Source of the DNA: Gammaproteobacteria bacterium
Lineage (GTDB): Bacteria; Pseudomonadota; Gammaproteobacteria; Pseudomonadales; Cellvibrionaceae
NCBI GenBank assembly: GCA_021151835.1
Contig: JAGKWO010000001.1
Location: 346,878-410,877 of the forward strand
DNA length: 64,000 nt
Reading direction: 5' to 3'
Positions 46,711 to 54,853 of the stretch are shown piece by piece. Positions within the stretch are counted from its first letter, which is position 1. Each line of letters starts with the position of its first letter. Made by a program: the position numbers and the translations under genes. The notes under the pieces were generated by a model. The model saw only the letters and a list, made by a program, of their open reading frames with translations. It was not told where the DNA came from and ran no database searches.

Positions 46711-46832
46711 TAATACCGCGTACAACGGCAGTCTGTAAGTTTTAGTTTTGTAGAATATTTTTGCATATCAAAACCACAAAACTGCGGCTTAAAAACTGTC
46801 TAGCATACGCAGTGTGCGCGCCACTACGCTTT
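46711..46832 (-). repeat. attC-like site (array site 2)
   Basis: An imperfect inverted repeat of about 120 bp. GGCAGTCTGTAAGTTTTAGT and CCACAAAACTGCGGCTTAAA form the long arms around ATATTTTTGCATAT. The outer core elements are degenerate. Confidence 0.6.
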
Positions 46833-46842
46833 TTTATACTTT

Positions 46843-47175
46843 TTATTTTCTAGTGGTGAATTTAACCCAGTGGCCTTCCAGATTCTTCTTCCACGTTGCA
46901 CCAGTTGCAGTGTCAATACGAATCAAACGCCAATTTAGACCAGTACTTACCATATAAAATTTGTATGTAGAAGTTGGCAGCTTTTGGTCATCAATGATTT
47001 GATTCCACACTGTGTCTTTTGACCACCACGCTTCGCCTGTATGGACGTTAAATTTTACGTGTCTAGTTTCACCATTCTGCAAAGAAACCATTTTTAAACC
47101 AAATGGATATTTGGTATCAGCAAAAGCACAGGATGAAGCTAGAAAAATACAAAAAAATAAATGCAACTTCTTCAT
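46843..47175 (-). CDS. Cassette protein, exported, unknown
   Basis: A 110-residue protein with signal peptide MKKLHLFFCIFLASSCAFA. The mature part shows two similar segments, NVHTGEAWW and DTATGATWKK, each a T-G-x-x-W pattern preceded by a beta-strand, suggesting a small repeated beta structure. The repeats resemble those of bacterial secreted proteins of unknown function. No enzyme motif is seen. Confidence 0.7.
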   Translation of the reverse strand: MKKLHLFFCIFLASSCAFADTKYPFGLKMVSLQNGETRHVKFNVHTGEAWWSKDTVWNQIIDDQKLPTSTYKFYMVSTGLNWRLIRIDTATGATWKKNLEGHWVKFTTRK

Positions 47176-47207
47176 TTTTAATTTCCTTTATTTGAGCACT
47201 TAAGTCA

Positions 47208-47342
47208 GCATAACGCCAAGTTATGCGGCAGTTTGTAAGTTTCGCGCTATAGAATACTTTGCGAAGCAAACCACAAAAGCGAACCTTACAAACTATCCAG
47301 TGGAGGCTAAGCCGGAACGATGCTACAACGCCTTGTTAGAAA
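47208..47342 (-). repeat. attC site (array site 3) of the metallo-beta-lactamase cassette
   Basis: The best-preserved site. On the minus strand it begins TCTAACAAGGCGTTG and ends AACTTGGCGTTATGC, the expected R''/L'' and L'/R' elements. AGTTTGTAAGGTTCGC and GCGCGAAACTTACAAACT are the extended arms. The length, 135 bp, is within the attC range. Confidence 0.85.
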
Positions 47343-47343
47343 T

Positions 47344-48084
47344 TTAGTTACTTGGTGATGATATTTTTTTACTTTCTTTAAGCCCTTTAAGAGCTTGTTC
47401 CCACGTATGTTTCAATAGTGATGCATCCCCTTTTTTACTATGACTTGAAACAACAAGCTTTGCTTTGCCATATTTAGACATTAATACTTTGGCAGACTTT
47501 GGCCAAGCCTCTAAATTTGCGTCATCTAAATTGCCAAGACCGTGAGGTTTAACAAAGCATCCACCGAATAAAATCTTACTTTCAGGCAACCAAACCACCA
47601 GGTTATCTTGAGTGTGACCTGGGCCAGGGTAAAAAACTTCAATTTTATTTTTAACTAACCAATAACTAACTCCGCTAAATGAATATTTAGCTTGTGCCTT
47701 CCCGGATTTTCTCAAAAGTTCATTTGTTAATTCAGATGCATATGTGGGAATAGATTGGGAATTAAGCCACTCTATTCCTCCTGTGCTGTCACTATGAAAA
47801 TGTGATGAAATAGTGCCTTTGATTTTGTAGCCCCGCCCCACAAACCAATCAACTAACTTTTCAGTGTCTGTAGCAGTAAATGGAGTGTCAATTAGATAGG
47901 CATCTGTGTTTACAAGCACCACCAAACCGTGTTTAGTAACAATACCCCAACCGTTAACTTCTTCGAACGATGTATGAACAAAAACACCTTCTTCAAGCTT
48001 TTCGATTTTTAAATCAGGTACAGCTGTTCCTGCGACAGTAATGCTACAAAAGAAGCATACACATAAAACAAATAAGTTCTTCAT
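47344..48084 (-). CDS. blaIMP-like: Subclass B1 metallo-beta-lactamase, IMP-like
   Basis: A 246-residue exported protein, the same length as IMP-1, with signal peptide to about residue 18. Zinc ligands of B1 enzymes are all present: HFHSD (His116, His118, Asp120), GPGHTQDN (His196), GGCF (Cys221) and SSHSKKGD (His263). Long stretches match IMP enzymes as I recall them, for example VHTSFEEVNGWG, SSHFHSDSTGGIEWLNS and SIPTYASELTNELL; from memory identity is above 80 percent. B1 enzymes hydrolyse penicillins, cephalosporins and carbapenems in the periplasm. AAGGAAAG precedes the ATG. It is flanked by attC-like sites at 47208-47342 and 48095-48213, so it is a cassette. No promoter was recognised directly upstream. 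Confidence 0.95.
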   Translation of the reverse strand: MKNLFVLCVCFFCSITVAGTAVPDLKIEKLEEGVFVHTSFEEVNGWGIVTKHGLVVLVNTDAYLIDTPFTATDTEKLVDWFVGRGYKIKGTISSHFHSDSTGGIEWLNSQSIPTYASELTNELLRKSGKAQAKYSFSGVSYWLVKNKIEVFYPGPGHTQDNLVVWLPESKILFGGCFVKPHGLGNLDDANLEAWPKSAKVLMSKYGKAKLVVSSHSKKGDASLLKHTWEQALKGLKESKKISSPSN

Positions 48085-48094
48085 ACTTTCCTTT

Positions 48095-48213
48095 TCTAAC
48101 GTTAAGCATAAACGGCAGTTTGTAAGTCGTGGTTTGTGGATTACGTTTGCGCAGCAAAACCACAAAACTGCGACTTACAAACTGCCCAGCGCACCTGGCA
48201 GCGGTGATTAAGC
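48095..48213 (-). repeat. attC site (array site 4)
   Basis: A long inverted repeat: GGCAGTTTGTAAGTCGTGGT and CCACAAAACTGCGACTTACA arms around TTTGCGCAGCAAA. The minus-strand end GCTTAACGTTAGA gives the recombination core, 11 bases from the start codon of the metallo-beta-lactamase gene. Confidence 0.8.
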
Positions 48214-48269
48214 TATTTTTCATACATATTTTGGCTTTAGAGGTAATATGCATTGATTAAAGAAGTCAA

Positions 48270-48611
48270 TTAGTGATTTGTTGGTAATTTATAACTTTTA
48301 CTCTCTCGCTCTAATCCCGAGTCAAAAAACGAACTCAAGTATAACTCAGGTTCCAGATCGCTTTCTCTCAACAGTGAAAATACTTCAATACCGTTTTCTT
48401 GAACTGAGTTATACATCGCGTATCCCTGAGAGAAACCTAAAAACTCACAAAATTCGTCTGAGTATTCGGACGCTTCTTTCTCAGCAAACTCAATCACCTG
48501 GTCAATACTTTCCGCTTTCCATAGCGTGATGCGTTCCTCATAGAGGTATTTGCACGCTTGATCCGCCCTGAGACTCCATTTAAAGATGCAACGAACCGAG
48601 AATGATTCCAT
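48270..48611 (-). CDS. DUF4288-like cassette protein
   Basis: A 113-residue soluble protein. YEERITLWKAESIDQVIEFA, KEASEYSDEFCEFLGFSQ and SFFDSGLERES match the DUF4288 pattern. The function is unknown; the family is small and widespread. Confidence 0.75.
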   Translation of the reverse strand: MESFSVRCIFKWSLRADQACKYLYEERITLWKAESIDQVIEFAEKEASEYSDEFCEFLGFSQGYAMYNSVQENGIEVFSLLRESDLEPELYLSSFFDSGLERESKSYKLPTNH

Positions 48612-48621
48612 TTATATATTT

Positions 48622-48748
48622 ACCTAAGACCGAGTTCAGTAACAGTTTTTAAGTTGTGATTTTGTGAGATTTTTTTTGCGCGGAAAAACCGCGACTGAAA
48701 ACTGTGCAGCACGCAACACCTGCATTGCAGCAATGACTTATTATATGT
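48622..48748 (-). repeat. attC-like site (array site 5)
   Basis: The same family of arms as the other sites: AACAGTTTTTAAGTTGTGAT and CGCGACTGAAAACTGT around a T-rich loop. The outer cores are degenerate. Confidence 0.6.
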
Positions 48749-48780
48749 TTTTGTACGCACAATTTTAACAGCAATAATTG

Positions 48781-49191
48781 TTACCACCAAAAAGACCACT
48801 CTTGATAATTAAGCTCATCTTGAGCGCGGACCTTTTCACAAATAGAAGCTAACCTTAAACATGACTCTGGTGATAACTTTAAATACCCATTACTTTCTAC
48901 AGCATTAAAATTCCACTCAAAGTCATTATCTAGCTCAATGCGCAATTTTTTAAGGTGGATAATTTTTGAATTTTTGTTATTCGGCACATGCAGAATATCA
49001 GCAGTGGGTTTAAACAAGTTCAAAGTTCTATATGCAGCATTCTCACTTACAGCCAAACACCTGAGAAATTCTATAAAATTCTGCCGCCCCATGCCGGCCC
49101 AAGCCATATGATAACCAGGATAATTTCTTTCGTTGAAATAACGCCAAAGATAGAGCTGGCCTTCTTGATGATACTGATAAATTCCATTCAT
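48781..49191 (-). CDS. Cassette protein, unknown
   Basis: A 136-residue soluble protein rich in Trp, Tyr and Asn. No motif was recognised; RQNFIEFLRCLAVSENAAYR and IIHLKKLRIELDNDFEWNFN suggest a mixed alpha/beta fold. The ATG at 49191 is at the edge of an attC-like repeat; the longer frame to 49257 reads into the repeat and is rejected. Confidence 0.65.
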   Translation of the reverse strand: MNGIYQYHQEGQLYLWRYFNERNYPGYHMAWAGMGRQNFIEFLRCLAVSENAAYRTLNLFKPTADILHVPNNKNSKIIHLKKLRIELDNDFEWNFNAVESNGYLKLSPESCLRLASICEKVRAQDELNYQEWSFWW

Positions 49192-49194
49192 AAT

Positions 49195-49335
49195 TTCACA
49201 TAAAGCCGTATAACTGCGGTTTTTAAGTTGTAGTTTTGGAATACTTTTGCACAGCAAAGCATGGGGAATGCCTAGCTAAACTGCGACTTAAACTACCCAG
49301 CGCACGAAATGCGCGTGCTGATACGATTTATTATG
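49195..49335 (-). repeat. attC-like site (array site 6)
   Basis: Arms GCGGTTTTTAAGTTGTAGTT and ACTGCGACTTAAACTACCC, with the shared GCACAGCAAAG centre. It ends on the minus strand with GTTATACGGCTTTATG. Confidence 0.65.
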
Positions 49336-49582
49336 CTTGGAGGTAAGGCAGCAAAACTGCCCCACTTAACAACATAAAAAATGAGCCGAAAAAATATAAC
49401 CTTGCCAATAGGTATTCTTCAGGATTTTTGGATTTGCTAAGCATATTAAAGATTTCTTCTACAGCTTTAGCCACTTCAAGCTGCAATAATTTTCTTTCCA
49501 TAAGCATCATGACAAGATTAATTAACAGAAATATATAGACGATTAGAAAGCAAACCACTATCCATAACCTGGTTGTTCCCAT
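49331..49582 (-). CDS. Cassette protein, small membrane protein
   Basis: An 83-residue protein with two hydrophobic helices (LWIVVCFLIVYIFLLINLVMM and LYFFGSFFMLLSGAVLLPYL) joined by a charged loop. No family was recognised. It is the first gene of the array as transcribed. An upstream ATG at 49594 is an alternative start. Confidence 0.65.
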   Translation of the reverse strand: MGTTRLWIVVCFLIVYIFLLINLVMMLMERKLLQLEVAKAVEEIFNMLSKSKNPEEYLLARLYFFGSFFMLLSGAVLLPYLQA

Positions 49583-49798
49583 GTAAGTGACCAAGAATCA
49601 TTTCTCCATTTCACATACGTTTATTAGCTGGTAATTTCCCTGTCACATCCTGAAAATTTTCCGTTTAAATTTTGTGTTTTTTTATAACACACCTTTAAAT
49701 TACCCGCCATTACAAGCAGTTAGCCGATATCTCAATGGTTAGCTGAACAAAAGTCGACAGAATTGATACGCATCTGAAAAAACAGTTGTCGATGTAAA
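49583..49798. other. Boundary between the cassette array and parE
   Basis: This AT-rich gap shows no integrase gene, no convincing attI and no further attC-like repeat. A GTGTT/AACAC mini-hairpin at about 49672-49692 is the only structure seen. Confidence 0.4.
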
Positions 49799-49829
49799 AA
49801 AATAAGGCGGCTATTGCCGCCTTTATTTT
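49799..49829 (-). terminator. Terminator of parE
   Basis: AAATAAGGCGGC and GCCGCCTTTATTT, loop TATT; the T-rich side serves the minus strand. Confidence 0.88.
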
Positions 49830-49861
49830 GATTATGCTAACCAGTTTGGCTAGCGACAATT

Positions 49862-51751
49862 TTACACCGCGATTTCTGCGAGATTCCCTTTTTCTTCCAG
49901 CCAGTTTTTGCGATCACCCGCCCGTTTCTTGGCCAGCATCATATCCATCACTTGCATGGTTTCATCACCTTCATCGATGGTGAGTTGCACCAGGCGGCGA
50001 GTATCGCGAGCCATTGTAGTTTCGCGCAATTGTAGCGGGTTCATTTCACCAAGGCCTTTAAAACGCTGGACGTTTGGTTTGCCTTTTTTATTTTCTGCGG
50101 CGATGCGATTCAATACTCCATTTTTTTCGCCTTCATCAAGTGCGTAATAAACTTCTTTACCAATATCGATGCGATACAAGGGGGGCATGGCGACAAACAC
50201 ATGACCATTGCGCACCAACACCGGGAAATGTTTTACAAACAGCGCGCAGAGTAATGTGGCGATATGCAAGCCATCCGAGTCTGCATCGGCGAGGATGCAA
50301 ATTTTGTGGTAGCGCAATTCGCTCAGGTCTTCACTGCCCGGGTCCATGCCGATTGCGACAGAAATATCGTGCACTTCCTGGCTCGCCAGGATTTCTGCAG
50401 AATCCACTTCCCAGGTATTTAGAATTTTTCCGCGCAGCGGCATGATCGCTTGAAATTCACGGTCGCGTGCTTGTTTTGCCGAACCGCCCGCTGAATCCCC
50501 TTCTACCAAAAACAGTTCGCTGCGCGCCGGATCACCGCTGGAACAGTCCGCCAATTTTCCTGGCAACGCTGGCCCTTGTGTTACACGCTTACGTTCAATT
50601 TTTTTGCTGGCGCGCACACGTTTCTGCGCGTTACTGATACAAAATTCGGCAAGCTTGTCGCCGTCTTCAGTGTGTTGGTTTAGCCAGAGTGCAAATGCAT
50701 CTTTGGTGATGCCCGAAACAAAAGCGGCCGCTTCGCGCGAGGTTAAACGCTCTTTGGTCTGGCCGGAAAATTGCGGATCGGCGTGTTTATAAGAAAGTAC
50801 GTAACAACACGCATTCCATAAATCTTCCGGTGCGAGTTTAATTCCGCGCGGGATTAAATTGCGGAATTCACAGTAATCGCGCAAGGCATCCAGCAAGCCG
50901 GTGCGCAAACCATTTACGTGGGTTCCGCCCTGTGCCGTAGGAATTAGGTTGACGTAACTTTCCTGGATTAATTCGCCACCTTCCGGCAACCATTGCACCG
51001 CCCAGCTCACCGCTTCCGTCTGGCCGCTGAAATCGCCAACAAAAGGTTGCTCGGGCAAGGTGAGCCATTCTTTGGTGGCGCCGGCGAGATAATCTTTTAA
51101 ACCATCTTCGTAATACCACACATCTTTCTCGCCGGTTTGTTCATCTAAAAATGAAACACTTAAACCGGGGCACAATACCGCTTTCGCGCGCAGTACGTGG
51201 CGCAAACGGCTGACGGAGAATTTATTGGAATCAAAATATTTTGGATTTGGTAAAAAATGGACGCTGGTGCCGGTTTGGCGTTTTGGGCATGTATCAATAA
51301 TTTCCAGGTCGCTGGCTTTATCGCCATTGGAAAAACCCATCTGGTAAACATTGCCGTCGCGCTTGACGGTAACAATTAATTTTTCGGAAAGCGCGTTAAC
51401 AACTGAAACACCCACACCGTGCAAACCACCGGAGAATTGGTAGTTTTTATTGGAGAATTTTCCACCGGCATGGAGCGTACACAAAATAACTTCCACACCG
51501 GGTTTACCTTGTTCCGGATGAATATCCACCGGCATACCACGGCCATCATCAATCACGGTGATGGAATGGTCTTTATGCAAAATAACGTCAATGGATTTGG
51601 CGTGGCCCGCAAGCGCTTCGTCGACCGAGTTATCGATAATTTCCTGCGCGAGGTGATTGGGGCGTGTGGTTTCGGTATACATGCCCGGGCGTTTTTTTAC
51701 CGGGTCCAATCCCGTGAGTACTTCAATATCTTCTGCGGAATAATTAGCCAT
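49862..51751 (-). CDS. parE: DNA topoisomerase IV subunit B
   Basis: A 629-residue ATPase subunit that, with ParC, decatenates daughter chromosomes. Seen: the GHKL ATP site (EIIDNSVDEALAGHA, VIDDGRGMPVDIHPEQG, GGLHGVGVSVVNALS), the TOPRIM domain (ELFLVEGDSAGGSAKQARDR, ILADADSDG), and PLRGKILNTWEV. The length is that of ParE, not GyrB (about 800). It lies eight bases after yqiA, as in E. coli. Confidence 0.98.
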   Translation of the reverse strand: MANYSAEDIEVLTGLDPVKKRPGMYTETTRPNHLAQEIIDNSVDEALAGHAKSIDVILHKDHSITVIDDGRGMPVDIHPEQGKPGVEVILCTLHAGGKFSNKNYQFSGGLHGVGVSVVNALSEKLIVTVKRDGNVYQMGFSNGDKASDLEIIDTCPKRQTGTSVHFLPNPKYFDSNKFSVSRLRHVLRAKAVLCPGLSVSFLDEQTGEKDVWYYEDGLKDYLAGATKEWLTLPEQPFVGDFSGQTEAVSWAVQWLPEGGELIQESYVNLIPTAQGGTHVNGLRTGLLDALRDYCEFRNLIPRGIKLAPEDLWNACCYVLSYKHADPQFSGQTKERLTSREAAAFVSGITKDAFALWLNQHTEDGDKLAEFCISNAQKRVRASKKIERKRVTQGPALPGKLADCSSGDPARSELFLVEGDSAGGSAKQARDREFQAIMPLRGKILNTWEVDSAEILASQEVHDISVAIGMDPGSEDLSELRYHKICILADADSDGLHIATLLCALFVKHFPVLVRNGHVFVAMPPLYRIDIGKEVYYALDEGEKNGVLNRIAAENKKGKPNVQRFKGLGEMNPLQLRETTMARDTRRLVQLTIDEGDETMQVMDMMLAKKRAGDRKNWLEEKGNLAEIAV

Positions 51752-51758
51752 TTTTTAA

Positions 51759-52340
51759 TTAGCGTTCTGTGTGTTGAAAGAATTCAATGCAATCGTGGAG
51801 ATAACGTTCAAAACCCTGGAAGGCATGATCGCCACCCTCTTCAATCGTTTGTTTGCAACCGGCGTATTTTTGTACTGCCTGGCGATAATCAAGCGTTTCA
51901 TCACCGGTTTGCACAAGCAGCCAATAATTGGCGGTGCGTGTTGCTGGCACATCAACGGCGATAATTTCATCGATATGCCCTGCGTGTAAACGGTAGCTAT
52001 CATCCGTGTGATAACTTTTCAGGTCAACCTCTAAATACGCCGGCATAAAATTCTGCGGCTGTACTGCGGGGTTAATCAGGATTGCGCGCAGGTTATATTT
52101 TTCCGCGAGCCAGGTTGCCCAGAATCCGCCCAATGAACTTCCCATCAGATATACCGATTGCGGGAATAAGGATTCGACCAGCGACTCAAGAATAAATTGC
52201 GCCCCGGCCGGATATGGAGGCAATTGCGGACAATAAAAATCAATCTCCGGATGATTTTTGGCCAACCAGAGCCGGGTCTGTTGCGCTTTGAATGATTGGG
52301 GGGAACTCAGGAATCCGTGGATATATAACAACGCAGCCAT
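51759..52340 (-). CDS. yqiA: YqiA-family esterase
   Basis: A 193-residue alpha/beta hydrolase with oxyanion region LLYIHGFLSSPQS, nucleophile VYLMGSSLGGFWATWLA, acid near QTGDETLD and catalytic His in GGDHAFQGFE. E. coli YqiA hydrolyses short acyl esters; the natural substrate is unknown. It sits between cpdA and parE, conserved order. Confidence 0.92.
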   Translation of the reverse strand: MAALLYIHGFLSSPQSFKAQQTRLWLAKNHPEIDFYCPQLPPYPAGAQFILESLVESLFPQSVYLMGSSLGGFWATWLAEKYNLRAILINPAVQPQNFMPAYLEVDLKSYHTDDSYRLHAGHIDEIIAVDVPATRTANYWLLVQTGDETLDYRQAVQKYAGCKQTIEEGGDHAFQGFERYLHDCIEFFQHTER

Positions 52341-52349
52341 AAGTGAGGA

Positions 52350-53132
52350 TTAATAACCGGCGGATTTGTAATCAATGACGTATTGTTTGCCCGTTACACG
52401 GGCGACACCGGTGGTAAAGCTTCCGTCATTATTTAATTCAAACCAGCGATAGCCAGGCATAAGCGTATCAACCGTGAAATCTTCGCACCTGGGTTTAAAT
52501 TGCACGCAGGTCGAGGGTGTGGCCAATAGCTCGACACCGTTACGACGCTGCTGGAACTCCTGGTGTACATGCCCCCAGGTAATAATTTTCACATTGGAAT
52601 GTGCATCAGTGAGCTTGAAAAACGCATCGGCATTGTGCACAACATATTGATCAATCCACACACTGCCGACAGGTACCAACTGGTGGTGCAGGGAAACAAT
52701 GACGTGCTTATCCGGATGGGCTTCGAGGATGTGTTCAAGGAAATCCAGCTCGCCCGCTGCTAACTTGCCGTATACATGGCCGGGCACGCTGGAGTCCAGC
52801 AACACGACCAACCAATTGCCCAGCTCCACCAAACGCCCCTGGATGCCGAGCGAATCCTGGCTGGATTCCATGATATCGGCATCATCATGATTACCCGCCA
52901 GCCAACTTAATGGCTGGGAAAAATAACGACGCACAATGTGTTCGTAGCGAATATAACAATCTACATGACCGGCGCTGGCTACATCACCCGTGCACAACAA
53001 ATGATCAAAAGAAGGCTCGGCCTGTTGGATCAGCTGTAAAACATCCTCAAGGCTCTGGTCGGTATCTAGTCCCAACAAGGTCTCACTTTTCTGTGGACCC
53101 AGGTGGCAATCGGTGATCTGAATCAGACGCAC
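52350..53132 (-). CDS. cpdA: 3',5'-cyclic AMP phosphodiesterase
   Basis: A 260-residue calcineurin-like metallophosphoesterase. The metal ligands are in ITDCHLGPQ (D-x-H), LLCTGDVASAGH (GD), WLAGNHDDAD (GNHD), SLHHQLVP and WGHVHQEFQ (GHxH). It lowers cAMP and so opposes the CRP regulon. Gene order cpdA-yqiA-parE is as in E. coli. Confidence 0.95.
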   Translation of the reverse strand: MRLIQITDCHLGPQKSETLLGLDTDQSLEDVLQLIQQAEPSFDHLLCTGDVASAGHVDCYIRYEHIVRRYFSQPLSWLAGNHDDADIMESSQDSLGIQGRLVELGNWLVVLLDSSVPGHVYGKLAAGELDFLEHILEAHPDKHVIVSLHHQLVPVGSVWIDQYVVHNADAFFKLTDAHSNVKIITWGHVHQEFQQRRNGVELLATPSTCVQFKPRCEDFTVDTLMPGYRWFELNNDGSFTTGVARVTGKQYVIDYKSAGY

Positions 53133-53407
53133 TGGTAATTCTCGTTCCCGGTATAGTTAAATCTGGTTGATCTTTCTAGTTATTAATTACGGGTATCCAT
53201 CCCGGCTTTTCGTGGACTGAGATGTCAGAATGGATGAATATCATTCGCAACGATATACGCTAAAGCCACTTTGCGCCACCCTACGCCCTCTCAAAACAGA
53301 GTAATCGGGGTTAAAACATGTAAATTTTGTGAAAGGGGTAGAAATGTGAAGGCGGAATAATCGGGTTGGCATTACGGCAGGAAAGAACACCCAGTAGAAA
53401 TACAGCG

Positions 53408-53896
53408 TTAAAACTGGAAATTGGTATCCGGCGCAAATGCGTGCTCAAGGCAGAGATTTAGCCACTCCCCTAAAAAACGGTTGAGCTGGTATTTTTCATC
53501 GCTGTGATACATGGATCGATTGGGATATTCATAGCGTGGGCGCAAACGCTTATGGCCTTCCCACGCCAGGACCTCCGCCAACTTTGCGTCGTGGTACATG
53601 CGCAACGTCAATTTTGGCATAGCCAGCCATTCCGAGCTGACACCTATAGAGGTACGGCTTAGCTCCAGGGTTGTGGTGTAGGGAGATCGCTCCAGAACCT
53701 TCAGCAGATGCAACCACTGCTGGCCACCACGCGCCACAATAAAACGGAATTCGTCACATGTCCTGTCAGTCAGTAATTTACTCAGGCGCGCATAATTCGT
53801 TTCACATTCCGCCATTTGCAAAGGTAGGTCTACCTTATAACGCTCTTTATAAGTCACGTAATCAGGTTGTGGTTTGCTAACGCGCAATGTGAACAT
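53408..53896 (-). CDS. yqiB: DUF1249 protein (YqiB)
   Basis: A 162-residue soluble protein of the DUF1249 family: CETNYARLSKLLTD, MPKLTLRMYHDAKLAEVLA and the NRFLGEWLNLCLEHAF C-terminus. The function is unknown. It is constantly found between nudF and cpdA in gammaproteobacteria, as here. Confidence 0.9.
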   Translation of the reverse strand: MFTLRVSKPQPDYVTYKERYKVDLPLQMAECETNYARLSKLLTDRTCDEFRFIVARGGQQWLHLLKVLERSPYTTTLELSRTSIGVSSEWLAMPKLTLRMYHDAKLAEVLAWEGHKRLRPRYEYPNRSMYHSDEKYQLNRFLGEWLNLCLEHAFAPDTNFQF

Positions 53897-54044
53897 AAAT
53901 ACCCATGTGGGAACTGGTTAAAAAATGGGAACCGGTTAAAAATCGGAAGCATTAATAAATTTGTCCTTAATGGACATGAGTAATTCATCAAACCTACGCA
54001 GAAGTGTTAGCCAGACAGCGAGCCAAGTCAATGGGTGAAAAAAT

Positions 54045-54662
54045 TTATTCCCGCTCTGCGCGCAAGCGGCTACGATTAAACTGCAACCATTGCAAACAGA
54101 TCAACGCAGCGGCGTTATTAAACGCTCCGTTATATAACCAGGCAAAAACATCGTCTGCAGCGAATACATGCACGCGAATATCTTCACCTTCTTCCGGCAA
54201 ACCATAAACACCGCCAGCGGTACTCAAGTCGCACAATCCACAATACAAATGCAATTTTTCATCGCAGCCACCGGGGCTGGACAAATAATTACAAATGTAT
54301 TCCAGCGCGTAAGGTTCAATATTGGCTTCCTCTTTGAGTTCGCGCCGCGCAACATCTTCCGGGGATTCCCCGTCCTCCAACATACCGGCAACAACTTCAT
54401 AACACCAGGGACCATTCGGTTCATCAAGTGCGCCGATGCGGAATTGTTCTACCATGCCGATCAAATCACGCTGTGGATCATAGAGTACAACCGCTACTGC
54501 CTCACCGCGGATAAATAATTCACGCCCGATCTCTTTACCCCAATCACCATTAAATAATTTATGGCGGAGGAAAACTTTTTCAACACGGAAAAAACGCTTA
54601 TACATTTCCTCGCGGCGAATTATGTCTACATCTGCATTCGTAAACTGCGGTTTTTCGATCAT
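54045..54662 (-). CDS. nudF: ADP-ribose pyrophosphatase
   Basis: A 205-residue Nudix hydrolase that splits ADP-ribose to AMP and ribose-5-phosphate. The Nudix box is complete: GMLEDGESPEDVARRELKEEANI. VVLYDPQRDLIGMVEQFRIGAL precedes it, as in the family. It begins the nudF-yqiB-cpdA-yqiA-parE series. Confidence 0.94.
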   Translation of the reverse strand: MIEKPQFTNADVDIIRREEMYKRFFRVEKVFLRHKLFNGDWGKEIGRELFIRGEAVAVVLYDPQRDLIGMVEQFRIGALDEPNGPWCYEVVAGMLEDGESPEDVARRELKEEANIEPYALEYICNYLSSPGGCDEKLHLYCGLCDLSTAGGVYGLPEEGEDIRVHVFAADDVFAWLYNGAFNNAAALICLQWLQFNRSRLRAERE

Positions 54663-54853
54663 GGTAAGTCCTGTTAATCTCCCTGCCCCCTTGGCTACGC
54701 GCCCGCGTCAAAGGGGGAGTCAGGAACTGCGAATTTTATAGATAGGCGTGTTAGCTAATTTGAGACGTAACAATTACATCATTAACCATTGCCACCATAA
54801 TGCATGTGAAATTCCCCTTTGGAACAAGATGCGTAACCAAAGGGGTGAGGTGC

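Noticed and set aside
46262..49335. Inverted repeats of the 46-49 kb region as CRISPR or REP elements
   Set aside because: Spacing equals one gene each, no short uniform spacers, and the outer ends at site 3 match integron attC cores.
49583..49861. Integron integrase or attI next to parE
   Set aside because: The gap is too short for intI and no attI-like core was found.
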